The notes below the pieces were generated by a model. It was not told the DNA's origin. It did not search any database and saw nothing but the letters and a program-made list of their open reading frames with translations. A stretch of 64,000 bases of DNA from Mesobacillus maritimus (GTDB lineage Bacteria; Bacillota; Bacilli; Bacillales; Cytobacillaceae), in contig NZ_JAMBNR010000001.1 of the NCBI RefSeq assembly GCF_023715205.1, forward strand, positions 372,001-436,000, written 5' to 3'. Of the stretch, positions 8,793 to 17,952 are shown one piece after another (the first letter of the stretch is position 1; the number at the start of each line of letters is the position of its first letter). Made by a program: the position numbers and the translations under genes.

Positions 8793-10130
8793 TCAAGAAA
8801 TGATGCCTATAGATTGAAGAAACACGATCAATATGGCAACTGGAGCAACATAGCGAATCACGAAATACCAAATAGAAAAGAATATATTTAGGTTTTTGCT
8901 GCCTTGTGCCAGCTCAGTCTTTACCAATTTTGACGGCAATCTGTGACCGACAAAGATAGAGATAAAGAGTGCTCCAAGTGGTAAACCTATGTTGCTGACT
9001 AGAAAATCAGCAGCATCAAATATCGACTTTCCAAAAACTTGAACGTCTGCAAGCACACCAAAGGATAGAGCACTTGGTACCCCAACTATAAAAATAAGCA
9101 ATCCACTTATCCACGTCATTCTCCCTCGTTTTGCTTTGTCATCCTTAACGAGAACAGCAACCACAATTTCTAAAATAGAAAAGGCTGATGTTAATGTGGC
9201 AAACAAAAGCAATACGAGGAAAACAAAGAGGAAAATCCCTCCAAATGCTATTTCATTAAAGACAGCTGGGACCACTACGAAAACAAGTCCTGGCCCCTGA
9301 CCTGGCTCAAATCCAAGGGCGAATACCGCTGGAAAGATAACAATTCCTGCGAGGAAGCAAATCAAGATATTTAGCCCAGCAACAGAAAAAGCTGATTTTG
9401 CGATATTCTCCGTTTTTGATAAGTATGAGGCGTAAGTAACCATAACAGATATACCGACGCTTAGTGTGAAAAAGGCTTGTCCTAAGGCCAATAATACCGT
9501 TTCTGCTGTTAAGGCACTCCAATCAGGTTTTAACAAAAACTCAACACCAGCCATCGCCCCATCAAGAGTCAACGACCGAAAAGCGAGGAGAATAAAGAGT
9601 AAAAATAATGCCGGCATCATGTATTTACTTGCCCGCTCAATTCCTTTTTGAATTCCTCCTTTAACCACCATGATGGTCATAACCATAAATATAAACTGAC
9701 AAACTACAACCTCAATTGGATTACCAATAATAGAGTTAAACAACTCACCATAATTTTCATTGGTTAGCGAACCAGTAACGCTTCTTAGTAGATAGGAAAG
9801 AATCCATCCGCCGACTACACTATAAAAAGATAGTAAAATGAGAGAAAAAATGACCCCAGCTACTCCAAGAATATACCAACTTGTTCCAGGAGCAAGCGTT
9901 TTATATGCTCTAACCGCATCTTTTTGAGTATTGCGGCCAATGAGAAACTCAGCGATTAAAATAGGTGCGCCAACAACCACTGTTAACACAATAAACAGAA
10001 AGAAAAAAATTGCTCCCCCATTGGTTCCAGCCATATAAGGGAATTTCCAAATAGCACCAAGTCCAATTGCTGACCCTGCTGCTGCTAAAATGAAGCCGAG
10101 TTTTGAATTCCACTGTTCATGTTTTTTCAT
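8793..10130 (-). CDS. Sodium-dependent transporter, NSS/SNF family
   Basis: This polytopic membrane protein of about 445 aa has roughly 11-12 hydrophobic segments, and is expected to import an amino acid or related amine with Na+. The N-terminal signature [26 protein letters not shown] holds the unwound TM1 sodium/substrate site typical of LeuT-fold NSS proteins. The start at M(KKHEQWNS) is preferred because the family begins just before this motif; AAAGGGAG is about 12 bases upstream. B. subtilis has similar YocR and YhdH. The gene is monocistronic and the substrate is unknown. Confidence 0.9.
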   Translation of the reverse strand: MKKHEQWNSKLGFILAAAGSAIGLGAIWKFPYMAGTNGGAIFFFLFIVLTVVVGAPILIAEFLIGRNTQKDAVRAYKTLAPGTSWYILGVAGVIFSLILLSFYSVVGGWILSYLLRSVTGSLTNENYGELFNSIIGNPIEVVVCQFIFMVMTIMVVKGGIQKGIERASKYMMPALFLLFILLAFRSLTLDGAMAGVEFLLKPDWSALTAETVLLALGQAFFTLSVGISVMVTYASYLSKTENIAKSAFSVAGLNILICFLAGIVIFPAVFALGFEPGQGPGLVFVVVPAVFNEIAFGGIFLFVFLVLLLFATLTSAFSILEIVVAVLVKDDKAKRGRMTWISGLLIFIVGVPSALSFGVLADVQVFGKSIFDAADFLVSNIGLPLGALFISIFVGHRLPSKLVKTELAQGSKNLNIFFSIWYFVIRYVAPVAILIVFLQSIGIIS

Positions 10131-10360
10131 ATTGTATTGTATCTCCCTTTGCAATTTCATGCTGAACATTTTTAAATAATACTATTTCTTCAGAAAAAAT
10201 GATAGTCATTTCTCCAGAAAGAATGTCTCATTGTATAAATCCAAGCTTAGACTTCTTTCTGTAAGGTTGATTAAAGTATACTCCTCTTTTATGCCCCATA
10301 AGCATTCAGTAACATCCACCGACTTTAGACAATATGATAATATATACTGGAGGTGGGCTT

Positions 10361-10789
10361 ATGGCCGTTGTCAACCATACTGAGGCAGATATAAACTTGC
10401 TTGCAAGATTACTAAGGGCAGAAGCTGAAGGAGAAGGACCGATAGGAATGGCCCATGTTGGTGCAGTAGGCATTAACCGTATTCGAGGGAATTGCTCAGA
10501 TTTTAAAGGCATCCGTACAATTCCTCAAATGGTTTACCAAGAACATGCATTTGAAGCTGTTCAAAAAGGGTATTTTTATCAAAGAGCCAGAGAAGTGGAG
10601 AAAAAGCTTGCAAGAAAGGCTGTAAAAGGGCATCGTAGTTGGCCTGCAAAATATAGCTTATGGTATTTTAGGCCGCCTGGAGATTGTCCTTCAACTTGGT
10701 ATAATCAACCCCATGTCGGACGGTATAAATTACATTGCTTTTATGAACCCCAAGCAGGAGAATGCGACAATATTTATAATACGTACTAA
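10361..10789 (+). CDS. cwlJ: Spore cortex-lytic/germination cell wall hydrolase CwlJ
   Basis: This 142-aa Hydrolase_2 (SleB/CwlJ) family enzyme degrades the muramic-lactam cortex during spore germination. It begins MAVVNHTEADINLLARLLRA and contains the AEAEGEG motif with the presumed catalytic glutamate, GINRIRGNCSDFKGIRTI, and SLWYFRPPGDCPSTWYNQP. Length and ends match B. subtilis CwlJ (also ending NVYNTF-like). There is no signal peptide, as for CwlJ, which is placed in the coat from the mother cell. The start is set by GGAGGTG before 10361. The usual coat partner gerQ is not adjacent in this window. Confidence 0.95.
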   Translation: MAVVNHTEADINLLARLLRAEAEGEGPIGMAHVGAVGINRIRGNCSDFKGIRTIPQMVYQEHAFEAVQKGYFYQRAREVEKKLARKAVKGHRSWPAKYSLWYFRPPGDCPSTWYNQPHVGRYKLHCFYEPQAGECDNIYNTY

Positions 10790-10794
10790 ATCGA

Positions 10795-10827
10795 ACTACT
10801 CCCGATTAGATGGGGGTAGTTTTTTTA
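10795..10827 (+). terminator. Terminator of cwlJ
   Basis: ACTACTCCC pairs with GGGGTAGT, followed by TTTTTTT. It starts a few bases after the cwlJ stop. Confidence 0.9.
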
Positions 10828-10831
10828 TTAA

Positions 10832-10909
10832 GGCTATTTTCGTAAAGATTGTTTGTTAAAATTTTAAACCCAATTTTAACAAGGGAAAAGCTATTTTGTA
10901 CTGAGAGCC
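10832..10909 (-). repeat. MITE-like repeat, copy C (internally deleted, 78 bp)
   Basis: The left end GGCTATTTTCGTAAAGATTG and the right end CTGAGAGCC match the two family termini, but most of the interior is missing. The flanks share the 7-mer TTATTAA, a near-intact target duplication. It lies between the convergent cwlJ and lipase genes. Confidence 0.7.
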
Positions 10910-10935
10910 TTATTAAAAAGCCTTCCCAAATGATA

Positions 10936-10970
10936 AAAAGCTGTTCCATTAATAAATTGGAACAGCTTTA
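10936..10970 (-). terminator. Terminator of the lipase gene
   Basis: AAAGCTGTTCCA pairs with TTGGAACAGCTTT around a short AT loop, directly after the lipase stop on the minus strand. Confidence 0.8.
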
Positions 10971-10979
10971 AGGTAATTG

Positions 10980-11750
10980 TTAGATAGACATAACTTCTAA
11001 TGGTTTACGAACCTGATTTTGAATAAAACGATGTAAAGCCCGAACAATTTCCGTTTTATCGTGATCAAGTGAAGCTACATGATACGAGTTTTTTAACGTC
11101 ACTTTCTCTTTGACTTTTGTCGAGACCTTTCGATAAATAAAATCCGTATTTTCGGGTGGAACAACATGGTCAACAGCTGATTTAATACATAATATTGGCA
11201 CTTTGATATTCCCTAAAATTTTCGGGGTTTGTTCCATTAATGCTTGTAACTGATGAATAGCCTTTAAAGGTGTTTGAGAATAAGTAATCTCTTCTACTTC
11301 TTTTGCTTTTATATCCGGTGCTCCCTCAGGAATATACCTTGGCTGTTGTTGATTTTTCAAATCATCGAAAGCGGGCAGGGTTAAGGCAGCATTGATGGTC
11401 GCAATTCCATTAATTTCAGGATATTTCCCCGCCAGGTTAAGTGTTAAAGTTCCTCCCATGGATTGTCCAACCACAAATACATAATCACATTGTTGTGCCA
11501 AAAGTTTATATCCTTCTTCAATTGTTGCGAACCACTCTTTATGAGTACATAATTCGAGGTCTAGATAATGAGTTCCATGCCCTGGCAATCGCGGTGCTAA
11601 GACAGTGTATCCATATTTCCCCAAGCTTTCGCCAATGAAACGGACACTTTGAGGTGTACCAACAAATCCGTGTGAGATTAATATACCCACCTCATTCCCT
11701 TTAATATAAAAGGATTCTGCACCTGGAATTACCGAGTAATTTTCCTTCAT
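10980..11750 (-). CDS. Alpha/beta hydrolase, Est30/monoacylglycerol lipase type
   Basis: This 256-aa cytoplasmic serine hydrolase has a nucleophile at Ser97 in GQSMGG. An oxyanion motif SHGFVGTP lies near residue 26, an acidic residue in SAVDHVVPPE and the catalytic His in NSYHVASLDHDK. This pattern matches the Bacillus carboxylesterase/monoglyceride lipase group (Est30, bMGL). The start at 11750 is supported by AAGGGGGA 7 bases upstream; the frame extends to 11888 but that extension is cysteine-rich and runs into a terminator hairpin. Natural substrate not determinable. Confidence 0.88.
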   Translation of the reverse strand: MKENYSVIPGAESFYIKGNEVGILISHGFVGTPQSVRFIGESLGKYGYTVLAPRLPGHGTHYLDLELCTHKEWFATIEEGYKLLAQQCDYVFVVGQSMGGTLTLNLAGKYPEINGIATINAALTLPAFDDLKNQQQPRYIPEGAPDIKAKEVEEITYSQTPLKAIHQLQALMEQTPKILGNIKVPILCIKSAVDHVVPPENTDFIYRKVSTKVKEKVTLKNSYHVASLDHDKTEIVRALHRFIQNQVRKPLEVMSI

Positions 11751-11865
11751 TCCTACTTCCCCCTTAATAAACCTTGATCCACTGTTAAAATTACGTTGCG
11801 TTTTAGTTGTTACTATCATAACCTTAGTATTCCTAGTTGTAAAGTATGAATTAAGTTTTTTACAC

Positions 11866-11910
11866 AACAAACAAACGCAGTGGTTCATAAAACCACTGCG
11901 TTTGTTTGTT
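11866..11910 (-). terminator. Perfect 20-bp terminator hairpin after ctaG
   Basis: Positions 11866-11885 are exactly complementary to 11891-11910 around a CATAA loop. It is the strongest hairpin in the window and lies after the ctaG stop codon on the minus strand, separating it from the lipase. Confidence 0.85.
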
Positions 11911-11933
11911 TTCTTGAAGGTAAGTTATGAATC

Positions 11934-12701
11934 TTATGAACTGAGAACAACATTTTTAGGTCTACAAGCTCTATACCATTGGCTGCAAAAAATGATAATT
12001 AAAATCAAATCAACCGCATCTCCACCATAATACATCAAAATACCTCCCTGTTCAGCCTGAGTTTGAGCGACTCCTGTTGGTGGGAAGGCGTAAATGTATT
12101 TGGAAAGGATACCATGTCCAGTTAAGGCAAGGACAAAGACAATGGCACGATAGAAGTAACTTTTCCGATGAGGCATAGGATCAATATAAATCATCGATAC
12201 AGTAAATAGATAACCTACTAGAAAAACATGAATATGGATCAAAACATGTAGTGTCAAATAATGGTGCATCATCTTATATAGATTGGTTGTATAAAGGAGC
12301 CATAAACCACCTATATTTAACACCGATGCTGTAAGGGGGTTTGTAACAAACTGGACTGGTTTGCTTCTCAATATTGTTGTCAACCGGCGCGCATGGCTGG
12401 TTGATAGAGTACGTAATAACAACGTCATTGGAGCGCTTAGTACCAGTAACAATGGAGCTAACATCCCCAGCAATAGATGTCCTATCATATGAAAAACGAA
12501 ATCATGATGAGCTCGAGCAGCTATTGGACCCACAACAGCCGATACGGCCAGCAACACCCCTAGTATCCATAAAATCATTCGAGAAATTGGCCACTTTTTA
12601 TAATATGGATTTGAAATTGCTATACATACCAGATACACGAGAATCCCCATCCCTGATATCACTAACAGAAATAGTTCCCCATAATTAAAGTGAAGAAGCA
12701 C
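11934..12701 (-). CDS. ctaG: Cytochrome c oxidase assembly protein CtaG (caa3_CtaG family)
   Basis: This 255-aa polytopic membrane protein has about seven hydrophobic segments. Conserved histidines occur in ARAHHDFVFHMIGHLLLGML, MMHHYLTLHVLIHIHVF and ALTGHGILSK, as expected for the CtaG family that helps assemble the CuA/caa3 oxidase. It is shorter than B. subtilis CtaG (about 297 aa). The start is GTG, overlapping the DUF2243 stop by one base. Pairing with DUF2243 is a recurrent arrangement. No oxidase subunits are nearby, so the client in this organism is unknown. Confidence 0.85.
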   Translation of the reverse strand: MLLHFNYGELFLLVISGMGILVYLVCIAISNPYYKKWPISRMILWILGVLLAVSAVVGPIAARAHHDFVFHMIGHLLLGMLAPLLLVLSAPMTLLLRTLSTSHARRLTTILRSKPVQFVTNPLTASVLNIGGLWLLYTTNLYKMMHHYLTLHVLIHIHVFLVGYLFTVSMIYIDPMPHRKSYFYRAIVFVLALTGHGILSKYIYAFPPTGVAQTQAEQGGILMYYGGDAVDLILIIIFCSQWYRACRPKNVVLSS

Positions 12702-13186
12702 TACACTCCCTCACTTTCCCTTAGGGGTTTAGTATTTTTAGATTTTAGAATTAAATAATAGCCGATGGCAATCATGATAATCGCCGTAAGATTCCAGACC
12801 ACATCATAAGGGAGAACGTCCACATTATAACGGATTTGATGGACCATCATTAATTTATGCTGAATGGTGCCATCATAAAATTGAAAAAGCCCAGCTCCTA
12901 GCAAGACTCCTCCAAGCCAAGTTTTCCATTTCAGACTCTCTTGCCTTCGTAAATCCGCTAACAGAAACAAACCTCCTACGGTCGTAAACCAGCTTAATGC
13001 ATGAAAAAAACCATCTGATACAAGTCCAATCGAAGTTGTCGATTTATCGTAAAAATGATGCCAATGTAAAAGCTGATGAAAAATCGCTTCATCCAAAAAC
13101 GTTACAATGCCCACACCAAATAAAAAGCCTGACCATATATTACGTGGATTGAACTGTTTTTCTGAAACGTATTGAGGGTTTGCCAT
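12701..13186 (-). CDS. DUF2243 integral membrane protein
   Basis: This protein of about 161 aa has four hydrophobic segments. Histidine/aspartate-rich blocks FLDEAIFHQLLHWHHFYD and FYDGTIQHKLMMVHQIRYNVD are characteristic of DUF2243. The clustered histidines inside or near membrane segments suggest metal or heme handling, which would suit its coupled neighbour ctaG; that is inference. The start at 13186 follows GGAAGGTG by 8 bases; a frame upstream to 13228 lacks a site. The stop overlaps the ctaG start, so the two are cotranslated. Confidence 0.85.
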   Translation of the reverse strand: MANPQYVSEKQFNPRNIWSGFLFGVGIVTFLDEAIFHQLLHWHHFYDKSTTSIGLVSDGFFHALSWFTTVGGLFLLADLRRQESLKWKTWLGGVLLGAGLFQFYDGTIQHKLMMVHQIRYNVDVLPYDVVWNLTAIIMIAIGYYLILKSKNTKPLRESEGV

Positions 13187-13255
13187 ACCGAATTCACCTT
13201 CCATTCTTTTGTTGAGAATATGAAGCAAATCACTTACAGTTTATCCCAGTCCATC

Positions 13256-13316
13256 TTTTTCTATGTAGTTTCGCTACATAGAAAAGGAATCATCTAGTAC
13301 ACTAGATGATTCCTTT
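13256..13316 (-). terminator. Two tandem hairpins between yhfK and DUF2243-ctaG
   Basis: CTATGTAG/CTACATAG (13261-13281) is followed immediately by a perfect 16-bp stem (13283-13298 with 13301-13316). The second stem, next to the yhfK stop, is the likely yhfK terminator; the T-flanked first stem may reinforce it. Confidence 0.75.
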
Positions 13317-13322
13317 CAAATA

Positions 13323-13967
13323 TTATAAGTTTTTTAAAGCATCAGAAATTGGAGTGTCCCCATTTACTACATCAAAAGAGGTGTTAAATGTATTTTTTTC
13401 ATTGATGGACTCGAATATGACTCTTGCAACATCTTCTCTTGTGATGGTTGTCCGGTCAAGGCTTTCACCAACTGATATCTTTCCTTTTGCTGTTTCATTT
13501 AAAAGACCACCTGGCCTTACAATTGTATAAGTTAAATCACTTTGCATCAGTATTCGGTCCGCATAGTGTTTGGCTACATAATAAGGGCGAATTTTATTGT
13601 TCCAATTCTCGCGATTATGAGCTTGTAACGCACTTACCATGATAAACCGCTTTATCCCAAGATTCTCTGCTGCCTCAATTGTTTTTACAGCCCCATCTAA
13701 ATCGATGAGTAAAGTCATATCCGGCCCTGTATGTCCACCTGAACCTGCTGAAAAGACAACAGCATCACAACCTGTTGCAGCCCCTGCAATGTCTGCCACT
13801 GAACCTTCTAAACTTGCTAATACTGTTTCAACACCCATCTCCTCGAAAGATGCTTTCTGTGCTTCTTTACGTACCATCGCACGCACTTGGTGTTCATTGC
13901 TTTCATGCAAGAGATTTACCAGATGTCTGCCGATTTGACCATTTGCACCGACGACTAATACTTTCAT
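13323..13967 (-). CDS. yhfK: NAD(P)-binding SDR-like protein, YhfK orthologue
   Basis: This 214-aa atypical SDR (NmrA/BVR-B-like) begins MKVLVVGANGQIGRHL, a Rossmann GxxGxxG motif. It contains FIMVSALQAHNRENW and PYYVAKHYADRIL (YxxxK) and a PGGLLNE loop. The sequence closely follows what I recall of B. subtilis YhfK. It has AAAGGGG upstream of the ATG. Function in the cell is undefined; relatives bind NAD(P)H and act as redox sensors or reductases. Confidence 0.88.
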   Translation of the reverse strand: MKVLVVGANGQIGRHLVNLLHESNEHQVRAMVRKEAQKASFEEMGVETVLASLEGSVADIAGAATGCDAVVFSAGSGGHTGPDMTLLIDLDGAVKTIEAAENLGIKRFIMVSALQAHNRENWNNKIRPYYVAKHYADRILMQSDLTYTIVRPGGLLNETAKGKISVGESLDRTTITREDVARVIFESINEKNTFNTSFDVVNGDTPISDALKNL

Positions 13968-14119
13968 CTAATCAAGCCCCTTTCAAGAATCTCTTTTCAT
14001 TTTATTACACATTTTAAACAGAACTCCAATTATTAGCTCTTTAAGCTCTTACTTGTGTTAACCTATCAATGTGGGAAACAGAAGTAAAAATCTAAAATAT
14101 TATGAAACAAGCATAATTA

Positions 14120-14153
14120 AAAGACGGGCCACTCTTTCCGTAGCACCGTCTTT
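14120..14153 (-). terminator. Terminator of the MFS-monooxygenase-Dabb operon
   Basis: AAAGACGG pairs with CCGTCTTT, with T residues following on the minus strand, 20 bases after the Dabb stop. Confidence 0.75.
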
Positions 14154-14173
14154 ATTTCTATCCATTCTATTAG

Positions 14174-14467
14174 CTAGATTTCAAAATCAACTACAATTAA
14201 GTCTTCTAAGCCAATTTCTTGTAAATAACCCAGGATTTTTTGATGTTCAGGGTGTGGCAAATAAAAATCTAAAGCTGCTTGATCCTCGAACCTTACTGTT
14301 AAGCCGATATTATAACCTTGGCTCCGCGGTGAGAAATTTTCTCCTTGTCGAAGGTCTATGATACCAGGGATGCTGTTTTTTAATTGATATGTTTTATTGA
14401 TTAATTCTGCTTTTTGCTCTTGAGTAACTTGGGGGTTGAGTTTGATTAAGACTATATGTTCAATCAT
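14174..14467 (-). CDS. Dabb (stress-responsive alpha/beta barrel) family protein
   Basis: This 97-aa protein begins MIEHIVLIKLNPQVTQEQK and contains LDFYLPHPEHQKILGYL, both typical of the dimeric ferredoxin-like Dabb fold. The ATG at 14467 overlaps the end of the monooxygenase gene by 8 bases, so it is coupled to it. Some Dabb proteins are small enzymes or accessory subunits in aromatic catabolism (for example polyketide or muconolactone-type steps). Here it probably acts on, or stabilises, the product of the neighbouring FAD enzyme; this is inference. Confidence 0.85.
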   Translation of the reverse strand: MIEHIVLIKLNPQVTQEQKAELINKTYQLKNSIPGIIDLRQGENFSPRSQGYNIGLTVRFEDQAALDFYLPHPEHQKILGYLQEIGLEDLIVVDFEI

Positions 14468-15728
14468 TAGATAGCACACCTGCCCTCGAGTTGAGTGATT
14501 GTTTATCGAAACCGGCAATTTGCTTATAACGATTAGCAATTTCCTGTAACTCTTGATGCGTTATCACGTCATGAAGATGCTTAAACCCTTCGGGCGCTCG
14601 CTCTTCTACGATTTGCATGACTTGCTCTGGTCCATTGCCACGGTTGCTATAAACAATATTAGCAGTCGGCTTTATACGGGCTTCTTCATATTTCCGTAAT
14701 GCACTTTCGACTGTTGAATCAGCTGAAACGGCCTGAGCAAGTGCATCTGCATCCAGGATGGCCTGCGAGGCACCATTCGAACCAATAGGATACATCGGGT
14801 GCGCTGCATCCCCTAATAAGGTGACCCGTCCAAAAGACCATTGTGGCAATGGATCACGGTCAACCATTGGAAATTCATAAACCGCTTCCGTTTCTTCAAT
14901 TAATTTTGGTACATTCAACCAGCCAAAATCCCATGAAGCAAAAGCAGGAGCGAATTTTTCTTTGTCAATTTTTTTATTCCAATCGGCACGTGAAGGCATT
15001 TCATTTACCGTTAGTTCTGCAATCCAATTAACAAGTGAACGCCCTTTAGCAGCAGTTTCAGGACAAACCGGGTAGGCAACAAATTTCTGATCTTGATAAC
15101 CTGCCATAATCATTGATTTCCCTGTTAAAAATGGAGTAGATTCGGTGATCCCCCTCCATAAAATCCGACCACTATATTTAGGTAGTCCTTCATCCGGATA
15201 GTAAAATTTTCGAACAGCTGAATGGATGCCGTCCGCCCCAATTAACATGTCGGCTTGGAACGACCCCAATGACTGACCTGTTTTCTTATCTTCAAAATCG
15301 GCGACCACGACTTTCCCGAACATTTGAAAAGACTTTAAATGATGGCCGGTATAAATTGCCTCTTCACCCAACTCTGATTTCACTGCATTCAGTAACAACA
15401 TTTGCAACTTTCCACGATGAATCGAATACTGTGACCAATGGTAACCTGCATTTTTACCACGAGGCTCTTGCCAAATTTGCTGACCAAATTTATTCACATA
15501 GATAAGCTCTGCTGTTTGAATCCCAGTTTTTTCTAACTCCTCCCCTAAACCCAGTTCGGTTAGAACTCTAACCGCATGCGGGAGAAGATTAATCCCAACT
15601 CCAAGTGCTTTTATGGTTTCAACACTTTCAAAAACGCGTACTGATACACCAACGCGATGTAGTTTAAGAGCTGTAACAAGCCCACCAATTCCTCCACCAA
15701 CGACGATGGCTGATTTTTCCTTCAACAA
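14460..15728 (-). CDS. FAD-dependent aromatic monooxygenase (salicylate hydroxylase-like)
   Basis: This 422-aa class A flavin hydroxylase has the dinucleotide motif VVGGGIGGLVTALKL at residues 9-23, the mid-protein GADGIHSAVR, and the FAD-binding GRVTLLGDAAHPMYPIGSNG with the ribityl-contacting Asp. Such enzymes hydroxylate aromatic rings with NAD(P)H and O2. It starts at a TTG with GGGAGG 8-9 bases upstream. The operon continues from an aromatic-acid MFS transporter 85 bases upstream into the Dabb gene. The substrate (a benzoate, salicylate or phenazine-like acid) cannot be told from sequence. Confidence 0.88.
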   Translation of the reverse strand: MLKEKSAIVVGGGIGGLVTALKLHRVGVSVRVFESVETIKALGVGINLLPHAVRVLTELGLGEELEKTGIQTAELIYVNKFGQQIWQEPRGKNAGYHWSQYSIHRGKLQMLLLNAVKSELGEEAIYTGHHLKSFQMFGKVVVADFEDKKTGQSLGSFQADMLIGADGIHSAVRKFYYPDEGLPKYSGRILWRGITESTPFLTGKSMIMAGYQDQKFVAYPVCPETAAKGRSLVNWIAELTVNEMPSRADWNKKIDKEKFAPAFASWDFGWLNVPKLIEETEAVYEFPMVDRDPLPQWSFGRVTLLGDAAHPMYPIGSNGASQAILDADALAQAVSADSTVESALRKYEEARIKPTANIVYSNRGNGPEQVMQIVEERAPEGFKHLHDVITHQELQEIANRYKQIAGFDKQSLNSRAGVLSND

Positions 15729-15813
15729 AGGTCATTCCTCCCTGTAATTGGATTATAATCGTATTTCTATTTTGTTTCTTATAGTTAGAGTATCTGTATT
15801 TGATTGAACTCTC

Positions 15814-17157
15814 CTATCCTACTAAACTAGTTTCCTCTTCATTCTCATTCTGATTGTAATGAGCATGGCGTTCTTGAACAAAAAAGACAGCGATTCCACC
15901 TAGTATGGCAGCCATTGCAATCACGGTAAAATTCATTTCAGATGGTAAATTCATCGTGAGCAATACACCGACAAAAGTTGGTGCAAAGATGCCTCCTACT
16001 CGACCAAAAGCCATGGTTGCCCCGACACCCGTTGAACGCATTGTTGGTGGATAATACTGCGACACAAAAGCATTACTAATATTCTGAACTCCTACAGAAG
16101 CAGCCCCAATAATCCCTATTAATAGATAAGCCAGCATTGGGTTTTTAGTTAAACCAATCGCTGTTAACGCAACCGCGCCGAGTACATATAGTGGGATCAT
16201 CACTTTTTTGAAGCCCCATTTGTCGGTCAAACGACCAAAAACAATAGTTCCTACAATCGCACCGACATTCATCATCGCAACAAACACAAGACTCGAACTT
16301 AAACTATAACCTGCTTGAAGCATCAATTTAGGCAGCCATGTGTTCAACGCATAAATTAAGACAAAACAGCAAAAACATGAAATCCAAAACATAATCGTAC
16401 TAAGAGCTCTTCCTTGTAAAAATAAATGTACGAGTGGAGAACCCTTTTCTTTAGTTTGTACTGTTTCGAAGGTTGTTTCGTTCGTGAATGAGATTTGTGG
16501 TTTAACTTTTTTAAGAATCTTTTTAATCTCATCGTCTTTTTTCTTCACTAGTAAAAATGAGGTGGATTCAGGAATGGCTTTTATGATAAATGGAAGGAGT
16601 AGCAAAGGAATTCCTGCAATCCAAAAAATCGGTTTCCATCCCAGTGTCGCCAACATGCTTTTACTGATTAGAGCTGCAGCAATCGCACCTAAGGAATACC
16701 CGCAGAAGACGAAGGATACCATCGCGCTTCTAATTTTTTTCGGCGCATATTCTGTTGTTAACGAGATAACATTTGGCATGACACCCCCAAGCCCTAAACC
16801 CGCGATAACACGCAGTATCGTAAAGGTGAGTGGGTCGTTTGCAAAACCTGCTAAGCTTGTAAATACACTAAACATGATCGTGCAAAGCAAGATAACCCTT
16901 TTTCTCCCTATTTTGTCAGCCCATAGGCCAAATAACACCGCACCGATTGCGGTCCCAGCTGCTGAATAACTTCCAATCATGCCTGCTTGGACAGAGCTGA
17001 TGGACCATTCCTCAATTAATGATGGAACAACAGAACCATAAATCACCACATCGTATCCATCCATGACAATGATAAAAAAGCACCAAAAAATTAACGAAAT
17101 ATGAAATCGATTTATTCGACTGTTGTCAATCGTTTGATTAGCATGTACGACTTGCAC
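15814..17157 (-). CDS. MFS transporter, aromatic acid:H+ symporter (AAHS) type
   Basis: This protein of about 447 aa has 12 hydrophobic segments. MDGYDVVIYGSVVPSL in TM1 is the AAHS hallmark aspartate region (BenK/PcaK-like). LFGLWADKIGRKRVI and FGRLTDKWGFKKV are the two MFS loop 2-3 and 8-9 signatures. It should take up an aromatic carboxylate for the monooxygenase downstream. The GTG at 17157 is preferred because AGGGAG lies 8 bases upstream; a TTG at 17166 is too close to the site. Confidence 0.88.
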   Translation of the reverse strand: MQVVHANQTIDNSRINRFHISLIFWCFFIIVMDGYDVVIYGSVVPSLIEEWSISSVQAGMIGSYSAAGTAIGAVLFGLWADKIGRKRVILLCTIMFSVFTSLAGFANDPLTFTILRVIAGLGLGGVMPNVISLTTEYAPKKIRSAMVSFVFCGYSLGAIAAALISKSMLATLGWKPIFWIAGIPLLLLPFIIKAIPESTSFLLVKKKDDEIKKILKKVKPQISFTNETTFETVQTKEKGSPLVHLFLQGRALSTIMFWISCFCCFVLIYALNTWLPKLMLQAGYSLSSSLVFVAMMNVGAIVGTIVFGRLTDKWGFKKVMIPLYVLGAVALTAIGLTKNPMLAYLLIGIIGAASVGVQNISNAFVSQYYPPTMRSTGVGATMAFGRVGGIFAPTFVGVLLTMNLPSEMNFTVIAMAAILGGIAVFFVQERHAHYNQNENEEETSLVG

Positions 17158-17211
17158 CCTCCCCAACTCCCTACCTTAATAAAATTTTCGTTCACCGATT
17201 ACAATCACACT

Positions 17212-17239
17212 ATAATAGATAAACGCCAAAACGCGTCAA
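17212..17239 (-). promoter_or_regulatory. Probable sigma-A promoter of the aromatic-acid operon
   Basis: On the minus strand TTGACG (17234-17239) is separated by 16 bases from TATTAT (17212-17217), about 55 bases before the MFS start. No regulator gene is adjacent. Confidence 0.55.
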
Positions 17240-17595
17240 CGCACGAAAGTATATTGGTAAAAAAAATACGTTCATTATGTAATCTCAATTTCAAAACAAA
17301 ATTGTTATCGACCTTCTCCCTATGACAATAGTGTTATTAAGACTTTTTTTAATTATCACATAAATCGAATATATATCAAGAAAAAATTTATGTTTTGGTG
17401 AAATAAAAATAAAAACCATTTACAAAGTTTGAATTACCTTCTGAGAATAAACTAATCTTGTTTTCTCCCATTTTTTTTGTAAAACAATGAAAAAGTGGAT
17501 CCTCACAAAATCCACGTAAGCTTTCCTTACAGCTATAGTGAAAATCCCTTCAATCCTTTTTAGAATGAAACTAACCATCAAGGGAGGAGATGAAA
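17240..17595. other. Intergenic region upstream of the LrgAB-type pair
   Basis: This AT-rich stretch has small inverted repeats GTGGAT/ATCCAC (about 17494-17516) and GTAAG/CTTAC close to the lrgA-like start. They could be leader structure or a regulator site (a CidR-type LysR protein is encoded at 58.8 kb). No gene is seen. Confidence 0.35.
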
Positions 17596-17952
17596 ATGAA
17601 TTGGATTTTACAACTATTCGTTATCATCAGCTTCCTACTACTTGGGCATGGAATTGTTGCGTTTTTGTCTGTTCCACTACCAGCTAGTGTTGTCGGGATG
17701 ATCTTGCTCTTTCTATTTTTACTATCAGGCGTCATCAAGATTGAATGGATTGAAGAAATTTCTTCCTTTCAATTGAAACATCTTACCCTTTTATTCATTC
17801 CCCCGATTGCAACTCTGTTTCTTTCAGGTTTTCTAGAAATATTGAATTGGAGCATCATCCTTATATTACTTGTCAGCAGTATCAGTTGTTTACTTGGCAC
17901 TGCTTATACTGTTGAATGGTACGAAAAACAAAAAAGGAGGAGACCTAAATGA
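17596..17952 (+). CDS. CidA/LrgA family holin-like membrane protein
   Basis: This protein of about 118 aa has four hydrophobic segments and contains VPLPASVVGMILLFLFLLSG, the signature of the CidA/LrgA family. The family was described as holin/antiholin-like and is now also linked to pyruvate or related organic-acid transport with its LrgB partner. The ATG at 17596 has GGAGG with 8-base spacing; the ATG at 17590 is too close to that site. Its stop overlaps the next start (ATGA), so the pair forms one unit. Confidence 0.88.
   Translation: MNWILQLFVIISFLLLGHGIVAFLSVPLPASVVGMILLFLFLLSGVIKIEWIEEISSFQLKHLTLLFIPPIATLFLSGFLEILNWSIILILLVSSISCLLGTAYTVEWYEKQKRRRPK

Noticed and set aside
16484-16969. 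161-codon open frame on the plus strand
   Set aside because: It is wholly antisense to the MFS transporter, lacks a ribosome binding site and has no recognisable motif.
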